A DNA stretch of 64,000 nt, taken from NCBI GenBank assembly GCA_012064415.1, contig SSNU01000469.1, positions 1 to 64,000 of the forward strand. The letters run 5' to 3'. Below are positions 24,785 to 38,900 of this stretch, piece by piece. Under the pieces are notes generated by a model. It saw nothing but the letters and a program-made list of their open reading frames with translations. It was not told the origin of the DNA and did no database searches. Position numbers and translations under genes: made by a program. The stretch is from Gyrodactylus bullatarudis (taxonomy: Eukaryota > Platyhelminthes > Monogenea > Gyrodactylidea > Gyrodactylidae). The first letter of the stretch is position 1, and each line of letters starts with the position of its first letter.

Positions 24785-25051
24785 ATGAAAATTGTAAATA
24801 AAAACTCACGGAAATCAATCAATATCAATGTATCCAGGGGATTAATTCTTGATGATGATGAGGAAACAGTTGGTCTTTTTTCTTGTTACTTTATTTCTTC
24901 AAGTCCAAAAACTGTTTTAGCAAGTGAAGTGGGAAATAATTTTTATTGTATTTGTTCTGATGGCAAAGTGTGCGTTTTATTAATTTTTTCCAAAATACTT
25001 GTTGTATTTAAATACCTGGTTCAACTTTCACTATTTAGTAGGTATACCTGA
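24785..25051 (+). CDS. Small protein candidate, unidentified
   Basis: The open frame from ATG 24785 contains SRGLILDDDEETVGLFSCYF and ASEVGNNFYCICSDGK. It gives 88 residues if unspliced. A GT at 24969 after the codons for DGK could end the exon, in which case the hydrophobic last ~27 residues would be intron. Composition up to DGK resembles the real exons of this window. No family is recognised. It starts back-to-back with the 59-residue candidate, repeating the head-to-head pattern of the annotated gene pairs. Confidence 0.35.
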   Translation: MKIVNKNSRKSININVSRGLILDDDEETVGLFSCYFISSSPKTVLASEVGNNFYCICSDGKVCVLLIFSKILVVFKYLVQLSLFSRYT

Positions 25052-26459
25052 TATGAATAACAAATTTTTGTGTACATCTTTTCAAGTGTATATGGATTAC
25101 CTGCCGGGTTTTTTCCCACTATCAAATCAATGTGATAGAAATTTCCTATTCTTGGTATATGCATAGGGGGTGTGGATGCATGTATGGTTCTTCTCAGAAA
25201 ACCATGCATACTGGAATATACCTGGTATATTCACAGTTGCACCTCTATATCAACCAATCGGAATTAGAGACCTATTGTGCACATTTTCCTACTCCCGTCC
25301 ATGAAATAGAAAATAGTGTAGTAGGATAATTTCAATAGTATGTACAATATTTGATACTTTTATCAGTAACAACAACAAGATAAAATATTCACATAAGCAG
25401 TATAGAAGAAGTGGTGATAGAGAAATATATATTTCCAAAATTATATAGATATTTTCCTAGTAGTAATGATTGGAAATTAAAAGAAATATTCATTCACAAT
25501 TGAAAGGTTAAAGCGAGAAAAAGAGATACAACAAAGTTCGCTAGGGAAGAAATTGAAATTTATATAACAACTGTCGTTTTTTTGTCAAGAAAGAGAGAAA
25601 CCATCCTTTTCCCTCATCCATGGTTAACATGGAATCTATAGATTTTCTTCCCTCTTCACAATGATACTACTAAATAGATATTAATAATAATAATTATTAT
25701 TATTCATGTGCGCTGACCACAGAGGTAAATCAGAGAGAATATAATGAAACTATACACAAAGAGAGACTGTGATAACAACACATTTTACAAGAAGAAAAAA
25801 ATAACTAAAATTGATTTCTTTTCTTAAACTCTCACTATCAATTATTAGGAAATCATTTTAAATATCACATTGTTCGAATGCATATTGTTTTTTCGTTACT
25901 ACCATTGAATTGAAAATGAATTTTAATGAATGAAACAGAGTACGTATGTATTTTTCAAAGCCTTTTGACTGGACAAGATAAACAAAATTTGATCGAAAAC
26001 CAATGAAATAGATAAGTCGCTTTTTCAGTGAAAACGTCTGGAAGGGGGGAATTGAAAAGAGATTGATGCTGTTCCAAGCAAATATACTCTTAATTATTTT
26101 TTAGATTCCATTATAATGGACCAAAACATACTTATCCTATTATCTAGAATATATCAGATTTATAAACTGAACTCTTGTCCTAATATTTGGAACTCCACAT
26201 AGTTCAATGAGTTCATATTTTTAGAGTAGCGATGGGAAAATACTTGAGTTAATTCGAATAAAATTAAACTTATGGTGATAATTCTTGTAACATTCATGAA
26301 AAAGTTATTATTGATATACCATAATATCATATTAAAATTGATTGGTTGACAAGGATACGCTATTGGTTAAGGGAGTAGTTCAATTTATCGTCAAAATTAT
26401 TCTAATTTTTCGGATTTATATAATATTCATTTAAATTTAGTTCTAGCAACGAAAATTTC
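25052..26459. other. Intergenic, no gene seen
   Basis: About 1.4 kb of AT-rich DNA. Open frames here are short and show neither family features nor splice sites that extend them. Confidence 0.4.
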
Positions 26460-26702
26460 TTAACAACCGGCCTTAGATGTTAATATTAGCTGGTTAAGAT
26501 ATTTTATGGATTCAGTAATATCAGAATATTTTTGAGAAAATAAATTTGATACTTTTTCATCTATAGTTTTCTGAACAATAAAATCAAAACCAAATTTAAA
26601 AAATATTTTGTTGAGATTTTTAAGTCTAAGAGAATTTTTCGGAGAGTTTAGTTCTATTTGGCTACTTAGAAGAGAGCTGAAATCATCCCAGAATTTGGCA
26701 AC
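26460..26702 (-). CDS. Terminal exon candidate of an unidentified protein
   Basis: Read leftward from 26702, a good acceptor (gcttttttag) is followed by 80 open codons to a stop at 26460. The product is amphipathic-helical (KFWDDFSSLLSSQIELNS; DEKVSNLFSQKYSDITESI; KYLNQLIL). A stop immediately upstream in frame means the exon must be spliced to something further right. I could not find the partner exon between 26.7 and 29.9 kb. No family is recognised. It could be a genuine last exon or a decayed gene piece. Confidence 0.35.
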   Translation of the reverse strand, partial: VAKFWDDFSSLLSSQIELNSPKNSLRLKNLNKIFFKFGFDFIVQKTIDEKVSNLFSQKYSDITESIKYLNQLILTSKAGC

Positions 26703-29212
26703 CTAAAAAAGCTGGCAATATTTAATAGATGTAAAAATCAATCCAAACCATAAGCCTAAATAAATTCAAAAATGAACTCAAGAATAATTTAATGTATTGT
26801 TAAATAAAACTACATTATTATGATACACAGTGCAAAACATTGAAAACTTTGGTAAAGGTCCTTTACGATAATACATTCCCATTTGGAAATCTAATAAAGT
26901 GGCATTTCACAAGGATTAATAAGCCTGGTACAAGTAAGACTTTTATGCAAACAAAGATTATTCTTCTACAGTGTATGTTTCTCCTCCAAGGGTTTAGCTG
27001 TATCTTTCTGGATTTCATTCTTAAAGTGTCTCTCTGCATTCAATTAATCCAAGTCTTGTTTTTCCTCTCTTTTTTGGGGATTATTCAGTTTTCACATTTT
27101 AGGGTTTCAATAAATACACGTCGTACATGTTCAAGGAAGCTGTAGTGAGGAAGTTTTGATATGCCTCATCTTTTCAGTATGTTGATGATTAATTTTCATT
27201 GTACGTAAATACATATTGGAAGTAATGCCCTTGTCTTTCTGTATTCTGGCTAAAAACAAGGACGGAAATCTATAACTACCTATTGACATTAGGGGGGAAG
27301 AGAAAATAAATTCGATTATAAATTTCTAAATGCATTTATCCCATGTCTACTACTGGACACAGACAGTAGTCTTAAATTTCACTTTCAGATCCAACAGACC
27401 TCTATGGCGATTATTCCAGTTTAATCAAGTTGTATTTATTATTAGCAAATTATTAAATTAAAAAATACGGGTGTTTGCAAAACTAGTCTGTCCAAGGGGT
27501 GTGTTTATTCAGAATTAGTATGCTTTTAAATTGAAAAATCAAATCTAGTATGTCTTCTTACGTAAGTGCATATAACAGTAATTTCAGATTTAGTATGTCC
27601 TTGAGTTTTGTTTTCAAATTTAGTATGTTTAGTACAAAAAGGTCAGGTAAACGGTATTTCTATTCCTCTGAAAGTTTAGAAATTTTTGTTGAAATAAAAT
27701 AGAAAAGGTGACCAAAAGTTGTTTTAAGGATACCAAATGGACGAAAAAATTTCTAACACGGTGTTGCAAAAATCGATTTCTTGATAACTATTACTGATTG
27801 AAAATTGAAATGAAATCCCACGTTAGTGGTGAAAATTGAAAAGAAAAATAAATTATCAGCAGTAAAGTCATGAAGTCTTTAACACATGAAAAATTATCAC
27901 TTTTTCAATCAGCAATCGAATCGTATTGAGCTGTTCTGGAAATAGTCCTTAGCAAACACTACTACTAATTAAAATACAATAAATACGCCCCAGTTTCTTC
28001 GGACTGGAGTGGCCAATGAGTTTCGCAACCGACTGTAGTTCGATTTCATTTTTTAGAATTTTCATAAAGATTGCGTAAGATTCATTTTTGGTCTGATTCT
28101 ACAGGCCCCTTCATAAATGTCCATCGATTGATTAAGAGGACCCGTATATGTTTTTCTGTTTGTGGAAACTTTTTGGCTCTCACATCAATCAAGTCATTTT
28201 CCAATTTGTAATTTTTTCTCTCATGTCAAGCTTTCATAAGTCCTTCTTATTTTCAACTCATTCTACAAATAAATGTTATCTTTTTCCTCAATGATAATAA
28301 TAAGCTGTGTAGAATGTAGAGAGGAGAGGTAGTATGATAGATAATAAGGAGTGGTTCAAGATTCATCACTCCTATACTCCCACTAAAGTTGAGGGAATAT
28401 CAATTTTCTTTTCTTCTCCACATGCCAAAACATTTCCCTGTATTTTATTACCAATTCTAGGGAGATGTATTAGAAGAAGTAGTGCCCATCTGAAAATATC
28501 ATCAAGTCTTTAGCCTAGTGAAATGGGAGGAAGATAAAAAAATCAAAGTCTAATTGAAAGGAGAACCTGTTTAGCTCATTCACCTGCCAATGATGAGCTT
28601 CATAAAAAACTTTAATTTATCTTAGCGGAGATTTTTAAATGCACATCTTGCTAGCCTAATTCTAGTCTGGCATGTATAAAAACTCTAGGGGAGAGGCAGT
28701 AACATGAAAAGATATTTTGCTCCATGATACTGACAAATAAATCTTATCTTTCTGCATTCTCTTTCAAACTGTAGATTAATGATACTTCATGTCATTTTGG
28801 GGGAAATCTTTTTCGATAACGAAAGATCTTTCATTTTCCGATTAGAATCTCATTAAAATGATCAAGATTTAATTTGGTCTAATTGAATTATCAAGTAGGT
28901 TTCATTTGTCAATAAAAAGAAATAAAACTCAAAACACAAAAGAAGAAGAGAAAGACGAGAAAGCTCAAATAGGCCAGATTGGTTGTAGGTTAAAATAATC
29001 TTTATCAAAATAGATTTAGGACGTATTTTGAAAAGTTACGTGCATATTGCAACATATAGTTGATTATCATTTTTATTATAGTTGACAATTATTATTCATT
29101 AATAGGGTCTCAAAAGGTATATTATAGCTGGAAAAAGCCAACATTCTAAAATTCACAAAAAAGCACTGAATTCTTTTTATTAGGTCATAAATCAATTAAA
29201 TTCTACATTTTA
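26703..29212. other. Intergenic, no assigned gene
   Basis: About 2.5 kb, mostly AT-rich, with one cluster of a short degenerate motif (entered separately). A slightly GC-richer patch at 27990-28040 opens a few short frames but has no support as an exon. Confidence 0.35.
27483..27632 (+). repeat. Degenerate repeats of a TTAGTATGTCC-like motif
   Basis: Five related copies lie within 150 bp: ctagtctgtcc (27483), attagtatgc (27514), ctagtatgtc (27545), tttagtatgtcc (27589) and tttagtatgttt (27619). Spacing is about 30-45 bp. They may be remnants of a tandem array or a cluster of protein-binding sites. Confidence 0.5.
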
Positions 29213-29662
29213 ATGAATTTTTATTTATTTACTACTTTTAAGTATATTCATAATTTTCTAATGTTGTATCAAAGATATGACGACAAGAATTTTGCAAAAA
29301 TCATATTATTATCTTCTATAACTCGAGATTCTAATGAACCCCTTATTATTGAAGAGGAAAAAGTTTTGACATTTTTTGAGTTTAATTTTTTGTTGATTAC
29401 AGTGTTATTGGGTGATAACTCAAGGATTCAACCTTTCCTATATTTGAATAATAAACTAATTTGCAGTAGATCTTCTGGAGAAATACAAATTCAGATTGAC
29501 AAGTTGTAAGTAAAAAGTGATCTTCAACATTGATAAAAAAGATTATATTTAAATTTCTTATCGATAAAATGCAGAGTAATTCCTATCCTTTTCATATTCT
29601 GTATTGATGATCGACATACATTTTGTCTCACGCAGAAATGTACATCTGCATTCACTGTGTAA
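29213..29662 (+). CDS. Two-exon coding candidate, unidentified
   Basis: An open frame ends at a strong donor (GTAAGT, 29506). After a 69-nt intron (29506-29574) the same frame continues for 28 codons to a stop at 29662. Recognisable stretches are ITRDSNEPLIIEEEKVLTFF, YLNNKLICSRSSGEIQIQID and CIDDRHTFCLTQKC. The alternation of hydrophobic and polar residues suggests a beta-rich fold. The true start is unclear: it may be ATG 29213, or an upstream exon may join near 29245-29276. I know no family with these blocks. The stop lies 318 bp from the end of the convergent PLCL gene. Confidence 0.4.
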
Positions 29663-29980
29663 CATTGGAAAGATAAATTTCTATATTTTACAGTATACGT
29701 ATCTATTTACATTAGTCGAATTGTTTTCTTTCTTGGTCATCTAGATGCTAAATTTATTTGAGTAAATCAGGGATATATTTTGTCTCTCTCTTTCGTTTCT
29801 TTGTGCCTGTAGTTGAGTCGAAGGGAAATATCACAGAAGTTTAATTAACGCTCTCCATTTATGGAACCACAATAAACGATAAAAAGACTTAAACTTTGGT
29901 CAATTCGACATTTAATTAAAGTGTATCTGATTCTATCTTTATAGAGTTAATAAAAATATGAAAAAAATAATTAATTGTGG

Positions 29981-32900
29981 TTATGATTTGTAAAATCTAT
30001 TCTGGTTGGAATTCAGGCCCAAGGGTCTGTAAGTTCGAGTATCTAGTGAATTGGTCTTGGTAGCAAGAACAGACCTCTTTGGTATGCAGTAACTTGTATC
30101 ATGTTTCATTGACGTGTAGATTTTTGAAGAGTTTGCACTGATTGGGTTATTTCCATTTTTAATTTGAACCGTTGACTGTAGAGTATCTGATCTATATTGA
30201 AAATATTAATTTAAAATTGGACTTTGAAAAAATTTTGTATGCTGAACAAACTTGATATTTATAGGTGACAAGGGAATATTGGGAGAGTTGGGTGATTCTA
30301 AATTGACTGATGATTGCTTAATCAGTCGTTTCGATGTACTAGGACTTGTCTTTCGAGAATCATCGAATGATCTGTTAATCTTTTGAGCATAGGAGACACG
30401 ATCAGTTGAGGAAATTGACAGTGAATCTTGACTATTTGAAGAGGATTGGTGAAATAGACTTCGTTTATCTAGAAAATAAATAATATCAAAATGAAAATAT
30501 ACATCAATCTACTTTAAAGTAAACACACGTTGTACAGAATTCATTATACCATCAGGTGTAGCAGCATCTTTAGCTTGACTTATCCAATTACTAACCTCCT
30601 TTAGACACAAATTCAACTGTTGAACAGATCCAGTGATTAGCCGCATGTTCCAAACATAATTATCAGAGCTTTGCTGATTCAATTTACTGGTCTGGGGATA
30701 CGAGTTGCTTTGAGCCAACGAGAGTCTACTAAACGACCGCTCATTGAACCCTTGACCTTTGAATTGATCCAAATGTCTTTTTTGATTATCCATTGTTTGA
30801 TAGAAGTAATCACTTGCTTCCTTTTGTATGGACTGCAACTGGACAAGATCGTAGTTTAATACATTTTTATGAAAAAGATTTTTTTGACATAATAATAACC
30901 TAATCTAAAACACAGTTAGGTCTAATTAATGTATAATGAAATGGATAAGAATTCTCGATCACCCAGGTTACTCATGTTTATGAGAAGTTATTTCATAAGA
31001 AGCAATTATTATTGAAAAGATTTCAAAACAATAAAGTAAGCATACTTTTTTCATCTCTTGTAATTCTTATGATCAGATAACGAATTCAAAACATTATTTT
31101 CATCTGCATTCGGCAAATTCTTTATGTTCCCATAAAACTGTATACATAGATCAAAAGTAATATTTTAAATTAATACTTCTATTTTTCAATTTGGTATGTG
31201 GACTGGTTAAAGTACAATCAGTGTCTCTCCAAAAGATTCCATAAAACGGAAGAACACTTGCATTCTACAGCGACAAATTTTTATAATACAAATGGCATTT
31301 ATCTACTGTGAATATATATTAATTTGTGCTAAATATAATCTTTCATTTTATTTCATATGATTTCTAGATAAATTTTATTCTTCCAAGTTACAATTGAGTA
31401 TTGATTGCTTAACCAACAATCTTTGACTTGATTCTGAGGCCATCATTAAGATATGCTGTGAAAGAAGCCAAGGCTATGTGGGATAAAATCAGGAAATAAT
31501 TCATTATAATGAATAATTATTCATGTCTTCGAGTTTAGAGATTTATACCCAAAAACTGTGTTATTTCTAACCTATTTTTCAGTGTCATTGATAAAAAAAT
31601 AAGATAACTTTTATCGCTTAATCCTACCAGAAGAATTTAAAAATCGCCTAAAATCTTTTTTGCTAAAGCTTTCAAAGATAACCTATTTTGGATGGATAGC
31701 TCTTGAATTAAAAATAATTCTATTCAACCTTATAATTACAAATTATGATGCTCCAACCTGGTAACAGGTTTGAGCCAATCAAAAAAAATAAGAACCAGTA
31801 ATCTTTATTTCCTATTTTTGTTATAACCCTATAATATATATAGGGCCTATATATATGGCATGTATCACACTGATGAGTATGCCCGAAATAAAGGCTCTTA
31901 TTTATGAAAATTGTGGCATCTCTTTCTTCTTCTCTGAACTAAAAATAATTGCGTCAAGATAACTCTAGATTCATAATCAGCAAATTCACAAACCCTTTGA
32001 TTGACAAAATATATTAAATGCGATTCATGAACAAAGATTCCCTGAGACTCTAAGGGTTAAACTAAATTTTAAACACATTGGATAGAGCATTTAATTTTTC
32101 CTTGAATCCAATGCAGCAACCACAATGAAAAAGTCAAAGGTGATTCAAAATTTTCAATTTTTCGAGAATAATCATTCTGTAAAAGAATTTGACTTCATTA
32201 TAAATACAAATACGACTTTAGATTTAATCAAAACTAAAGTTATTATTGTAAGTAAACTATCGAACTGGAAAATAATTTTGAATCCACAAATTTTGTAATT
32301 TTATTAATATTGCATGAGTGTATTTAATAAATACTATTTATTCAAAAATATAGACTAACCTTGTCTCGTATGAAAGTTGACTTTTTAATCAGAGTTTTTG
32401 CTGCCTCGATAAACTAGAAATGAAGAAAAAAATATTTATGAGAATAAATCCTAGCCATCAATATATATGTTAGTCTCCCTGATAGTCTTGAGACTCCCTA
32501 CTCGAGTTATTAATAGTTACAGGGTATTTAGAATCCCTAGAAAGTTACGAAATCTAGAAATTCAAGGAAGTCTTAAGAATCCCTAGGGAATTTAGAAACT
32601 TGTAAATTAGCCAGATTGATTTGAAAAAATTGTGATTTTTTAAACAGGGGGTCGTGAAAAAAACAAAAATCGAATAAAAGAACAAAAATAAAACATTCAG
32701 TGGGTACTTATGTTATGATTTCAATTCCTGACTTTGAAAAATCAAGAATTGATCAAAAGAACATTAATGGAGTCATACTAGAGGAACATGATGGTTTCTA
32801 CAATCAGGACGCTTAATGGGAGAATAGATGGTCTTCGAGAGTCAACTGATACTAGTCGAAGAAAATTTCATTCAACTTGAGAATTTGCCTAATGAATTAA

Positions 32901-35900
32901 TGAGTTAATCTTGTGTGAATGAATAGAATTTTTTTCAAATATTGCATTTTATTATATCAGAATTTTCAGCTATCAATAGTTCAATATTTTATTCTCAAAA
33001 GTTTCTAAATTCCCTAGGCATTCTTAAGACATACTTGAGTTTCTATAACTATGAATAACTCGAGTAGGGATTCTAGAAACCGAGTTTCCAGATTCCTTAT
33101 CTAACTAGGGAGTCTTAAGACTAACATTAGTTTCCAGATTCACTGTAATATATATGTTTACAGTATTTAGTAATACGATAAATATTATTTATGTTCGATA
33201 AATCATTTTTTTTAATTCAATCTTTAAGGGAGAAATTTTCGTTAAAGTATTCAAAATTTGAATAATTTTAGCTTCACAACCAAGTTTTACGAATTGAAAT
33301 TGTACGTTTACGTTCATTGATTGCAAGGAAGAGCTAGGAAAAAGTATTACGTTGACTGATTATATCATAAATTGAAGATTAAAAATTACTATAATAGTAA
33401 TGGGAAAATACTCTGATTTTATCAGAAAGAAATGCTTTTTAAATGGAACATATTAAAATGTATAGTATTCATCAGGTTAAAGAAAAAATTAGGGGCGATT
33501 TAAATTTTTTTGCTACCTCAACCATAATTTAGTTCAACATTTTCAATACTATTAGCGAATTAAGTGATTTATTGTTCAACAATCTACAATCTAGATTCAT
33601 CAGAGTTGAATCAAAAAAATAATTCGAATCATTTTGTAATAACTGTTAGATTAGGAATTGATTTTTTACAGTGTCCAGTATTTATAGCTCATTTATGCAG
33701 TGTTTTTTGTAGAAAGAATAATATTTCTTTTCAAAGAAGAAATCGTGCATAAAAGATATTTGATAATTATTGAGCATAGTTTATCAAAACTTTGAGGAGA
33801 AAGAAAATTCTACAAATCGATGGGAACTGACCTTTTCAAAGTTTTCGACAGTCTTCTTGAGTTTCTCAACACGAACCGATGGAGTTGAAGCAATTGCAAT
33901 CGATGAAGAACTTATGACACTATTCAAGCTGAGCAATGATGGAATCTTTGTAAGGGTCCCAAAGGGCTGTTGTGTCTGTTGCGTGAATGAATGATTAATT
34001 GGAGATTGTTGATCAAAACTGGATATTGACATTGTTTCAGAGTTGTGGCGATGACTATAAAGGGAACGCCGTTTCAGCATATTTTGAAAGCCTGAACTAA
34101 TAGAACTTTTTGAGTTTATGGAAATGTTATCACCTTCAGCTGTTGGCGGATTTTCTGAAACATCAAATTAATGAGTTCACTTTAGATGATGTTTTGCAAC
34201 ACGGAATTTATTCTCTTTTACTCTAAACATTTTTTGCCCATTTATGTAATTGTTTGTAAGATTTTTATGGAAATTATCTGAAAATAATTCTCTATACCAA
34301 TTTATTAAGAGTAGGAAAGAAGAAACAAAAGAATTGGGCATGATCGATTAAAAAATTGAGAGATGAAGAAATTAATTGAAGCTATAAAAAATATAAAAAA
34401 ACAGGAAGATCAGAGAGAAGAAGAAAGACATAGAAATGATAAACTTAATTTTTTCTTGGGATTAAGACAGTGTATAAGGAGAGTATGAAGAGAAAATAAA
34501 AAGTAATGAGAACGATGAAGGAGAGAACTCGAACGATTACACCAAAAGAGCATTCGCACCTTGTGCAAAAGCAAAAGAGAAGAATAAAGAAACAAAAGTG
34601 GTAGTCATTTGGAACGCTCAAGAAAACGACTATCGTAGAATTAGGAAGGGGGAGAAAGAATAAAAGTAATGAGAATTACAATATCAAAGTACAATATGAT
34701 TATGTTAAAAACTTGAATCTTGAATAGAGTTTTCTGTTATTCTCATATACTCCAGAGAATTGAATATTTCTCTCTGCTACTCGAAGAGGAAGATATAGTT
34801 CTTAAAACAATAAATAGGGAGATAGATAATTTAGGGAAGATTTGATTCATTAGAAGTTTAATTGCCTAATTTATAAAGTTTCTCTCAAGTTTGCTTGCAA
34901 CTCAGAATCATGAATTTCTTGTTTCAATACCAAAGACATAAACTTATTTTCGTACTCAGCATACTTTCAAGAATTCAAAGCAATCCTATCCTATATCTTA
35001 TAGTTTAAAATTACTAACTGAATGGAGGTTGTAAATTGCATTTAAATATTGTGGAGAATTCTATTCTGAAGTAATTTGTAGCCCATTCATTAAAATGCTA
35101 CAATAAAATTGTAATTTTTTTCGTATCGAAAATGCTTCAATATTTTATGGTGTTATGTTCTTAATGCTTAAAAATCTCAAACTTTTCTAATCTAATGTAA
35201 GAATACTAAGCACTCTTGTAAGTATTTTTAGGGAGGAAATAAATTTCAGCCTATATGTGATTCTTTTTTTTTCATTTTCAAAGACACATGAAGATCTTAT
35301 TAGTTGTAGAATGAGAAATTGAGAAACTTACTATTCATAAGAAAATCCTATTGATTCAATATCTATCTATAATAAATTATTATTATTATTAATACAGGAT
35401 AATAATCTTACTTTGGTCCTCAGAATTGATACTTGGAGGTGACCAGACCATGTGCGGTAACGAGTCTTCCTTTCTAATCAGCATTTTAATTGGCCATCCG
35501 ATGGGATCACTTATCCCTGAAATTGATATCAATTGACTGACAAGGTTCCGAAGCATTGTATGCATTGAAAACGTATTCAAATCACCACAATATTTTCGAA
35601 ATTGTTCGAATGTCGAATAAACTGATTCCTCGTATTCTTGAAACTCCAACAGGTATTGTAATGATTTCTATATATAAAAAAACGATTATGTGAAATTTTG
35701 ATTATTCCTTATTCGATAACAATTCTGTAAAATCCAAAGAAATGAGCAATATGAACCTGTGCTTAAATAAATTAGTCCTAAATTCATATTAAAGTTTTTT
35801 GTTGTGTCAAATTAATTAGATTTTTTCAAGATTTTCCTCTCGAAGCTTGATTTTTTTCAATTTTTCCGTCCAAGATACTCTTTTTATTTTCTATAGAATT

Positions 35901-38900
35901 AAAGAAATTCAATTTTTTATTTTTCCTTTTAGAGGGAAAGGTAGGTAAACTTGTAATTATCCGTAGCATAGTGTAGGCAAATACTTTTTTATTCATTAAA
36001 ATTAAATAAACAAGAGGAAGAGTTTGTGCAATCAATAAATTCTCCCCAAATAAAAAGAATGTTTTGATAAATTACCCAAATTTAACATTCCCCCAATTAT
36101 TCTGTTAAGTACCTATTTATTTTGCATTGTTGGTACTGAAAAGAATTGAGAGTTTTGATTAAAAGATAGTAACCCTCACTAACGTAATCAATAATAACTG
36201 TAAACAGGCCCATCAAATAAATTTAAACATGAATTCTAATAATTAATTGAATATCTACCTTGAATATTGAACTTAGATGACCATCCGTTATTTTTCTTAG
36301 CTGGATCTTTTGTCTTTGTTTGTTGCTAGAGCCACGCATGAAATCCATGAGAAAGGTCTACGAATGAATAGAAGATAGAAATTGTTTTTAGTTCATGTTG
36401 TTAGAGAAAAAAACAAACCTTATCATTTAGAGCAATCAGAGGTTTTGGCCCATTACTTGTAGCTTGAGTTGCTTTCTCGTAATTTCTGCTGGTTGTTATT
36501 GAAATATGAACGAATAAACTGGAAAACGGTAGAGGTTCTCCTAGATCATTCCTAAGTCTGATTTGACGATAGCCTAAAGAATAAAAAATATTCAACATCA
36601 TAGAGGTAATTTTTCCTATTTATAAAATTTCCCATGAAATACTGGAAAACTGAATGAAATTAATAGTATTAAAATTATGACCATCCGGGATATGAACTCA
36701 ATTGTTACACAAGTTTCTCCCTCAACCATTTTCTCATATTACACAACTGAGATTTCACTGCCAAATGTCAAATCCATATATCTATTCTGTAATATGTATG
36801 GGATAAATTATTATCTAAATTCATTTTAGGCGTGATATTTGCTTATCTCCTTTTCTGGCACATAAATGTAAGAAGATCATGTCTACCTACCCGATCTTTC
36901 ATATTGCCATTTTGATTATTTTATGGAATAAGAAAATTTGATGAAATTAAATCACTGAACTAGGTCACAGAATTCTTTGTGATTTATGTTTTTTCAGAAA
37001 TTACCCGGTCTAATACAATCAAAAGGTAGACATGATTGTGCAATGAAATCATCTGATATTGAGTCATCATCCAACACAAGGAATCTCAAGACTGCAATTC
37101 TGCCAAGTTGGACACGGAAATTGAGAACATCATCAAATCTACAATTCCCTGCATAGACAGGAGTGCCATGTAGGGTTTTAGTTCTTTGTTCATTACAATC
37201 TCCTGGAATTCCATGACATTCAACAATGACATAAGGCTCTATTATATCTCCTTTGACACCGGAACATCTAGGCTTTGGCAACTGCTGGGCACTGATGATT
37301 TTTATTTGCATATACTAAATAAAAGAGTTTTCGCTTGATAAATTATACTAGAAAAGTACAAACTTTTATCAGGCATTAAAATTATGATCCCCTTGAAGAT
37401 TATTCTCTGAGTACGTTTTCTGATGTGATGCGTTAGTAAGCTCTCTCTAAACCATTATTCCATAGATGGAATGGGTGAAAAAATCTTAAATCTACCAAAA
37501 TTACATGATAATCCTAAATATAATGCATATCTAGATTAAAAATAATCATATGGCCTGAATCCATTTTATGATACAGTGAAAGAAAAACTTTTTTCCCATT
37601 AAAATCAAGAGTTAATCCTTTTAACGTAAAGACTTTTTAGCTTACCTCAACATTAGCATCAGGAATTTGGCTAGAATTATCGTAAGGATCAAAATAGCTG
37701 AGTGAATCGCGATACACACTCGGCTTCAAAACATATCCACACGCTCCATTACGGCCAAAGAAGCCAGTTGCTAGATCCATTATGAGGCCAGGAACTTGGT
37801 AGTTGATGGGTACAATTTGAGAGCCTAATATCCATGAGTCGAAAATGTTTTGATTTGAAAGATTAGAGCGCATCTTTGAAGGGGAACATCTCATCATGCA
37901 CTGTAGAGAGAATTTTATCAACTGCGATGCCCCTGAGGTATAGGTGTATCGTAGACACTCGTCTTCACTAAGAGTTTCCATCTAAATTTAATATTTTGAA
38001 TTATACCCTGAATTCAATCAAATGATCAGTTGGTCAACTCACTCGATATGGATGTTGACAAGATTTATCTGTTACAGTTTGGTTAATGGCTATTGAATTC
38101 TTGTTACTACTTCCAATTACAACGAGATCGTTGGACAGGAAGTTTGCCCCTTCGTGGTTTGAATTACTACGAAAAGCTCTTCTATCTCGGAAACCTAAAT
38201 TATGATGATAAGCTTCGTTCAAAAAATCATGTCAAAATCAAGAAAATGTCATAATTTAGAAAGATCTGATTCTTATGATGATTTTTGGGGAAATCTAATT
38301 CACTAAAAATTCCTTGACTAATTTTTTCAAAAGAAATATAGAATCTATATGCATAACGCTATCAGCATATTTTTACGTGATAAAATCTATGCATAATTAG
38401 ATTTCTAACTGCCATTAAACTAGATTAAACAATAATATAATCTATATAACACGAGATTCAGAACGATAATCAGCTTGCAAGTCAAATTTAAATTATTCAT
38501 AAAAATTCCTTCAGTAAAGAGCCATTGTCATTGGTAAAAAAAAGTTATTAAAGTATTGCCGTTAAAAAACAATAACTTGAGGGTAAATAGATTGTAGAGA
38601 TAACAATTTCCTCCACTCCCACTTATCCCTAAAATAGATCTGAACAGAAATGCCTCTGATTGGATCCATATATATTTTGAGTAAAGAGTAAAAAACCTGC
38701 AGAGAAAACAAGTCACAAACACAAAAGTAAAAGACTTTTTTAAAGATCATTAGCTGAAAAAAAGTGTTTAAAATTATTTTTTAAATATAGCAATTTTGAT
38801 GTATGATGAGCGCATGATTGGAGATAATTTAATTCGATAATAACGAATGGAACATCCCATATAACTCACTTATTATCAAGTAGTGGTACTTCATAAATTA

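Noticed and set aside
26840..27145. 101-codon plus-strand frame rich in Phe/Leu/Ile
   Set aside because: Hydrophobic composition follows from T-rich DNA. There is no signal peptide plus domain pattern and no flanking exons.
31870..31890. A second CTGATGAG...GAAA hammerhead-like core
   Set aside because: Helix I pairing does not line up with any allowed cleavage site and only one base pair of helix II can form. Such short motifs are expected by chance in AT-rich DNA.
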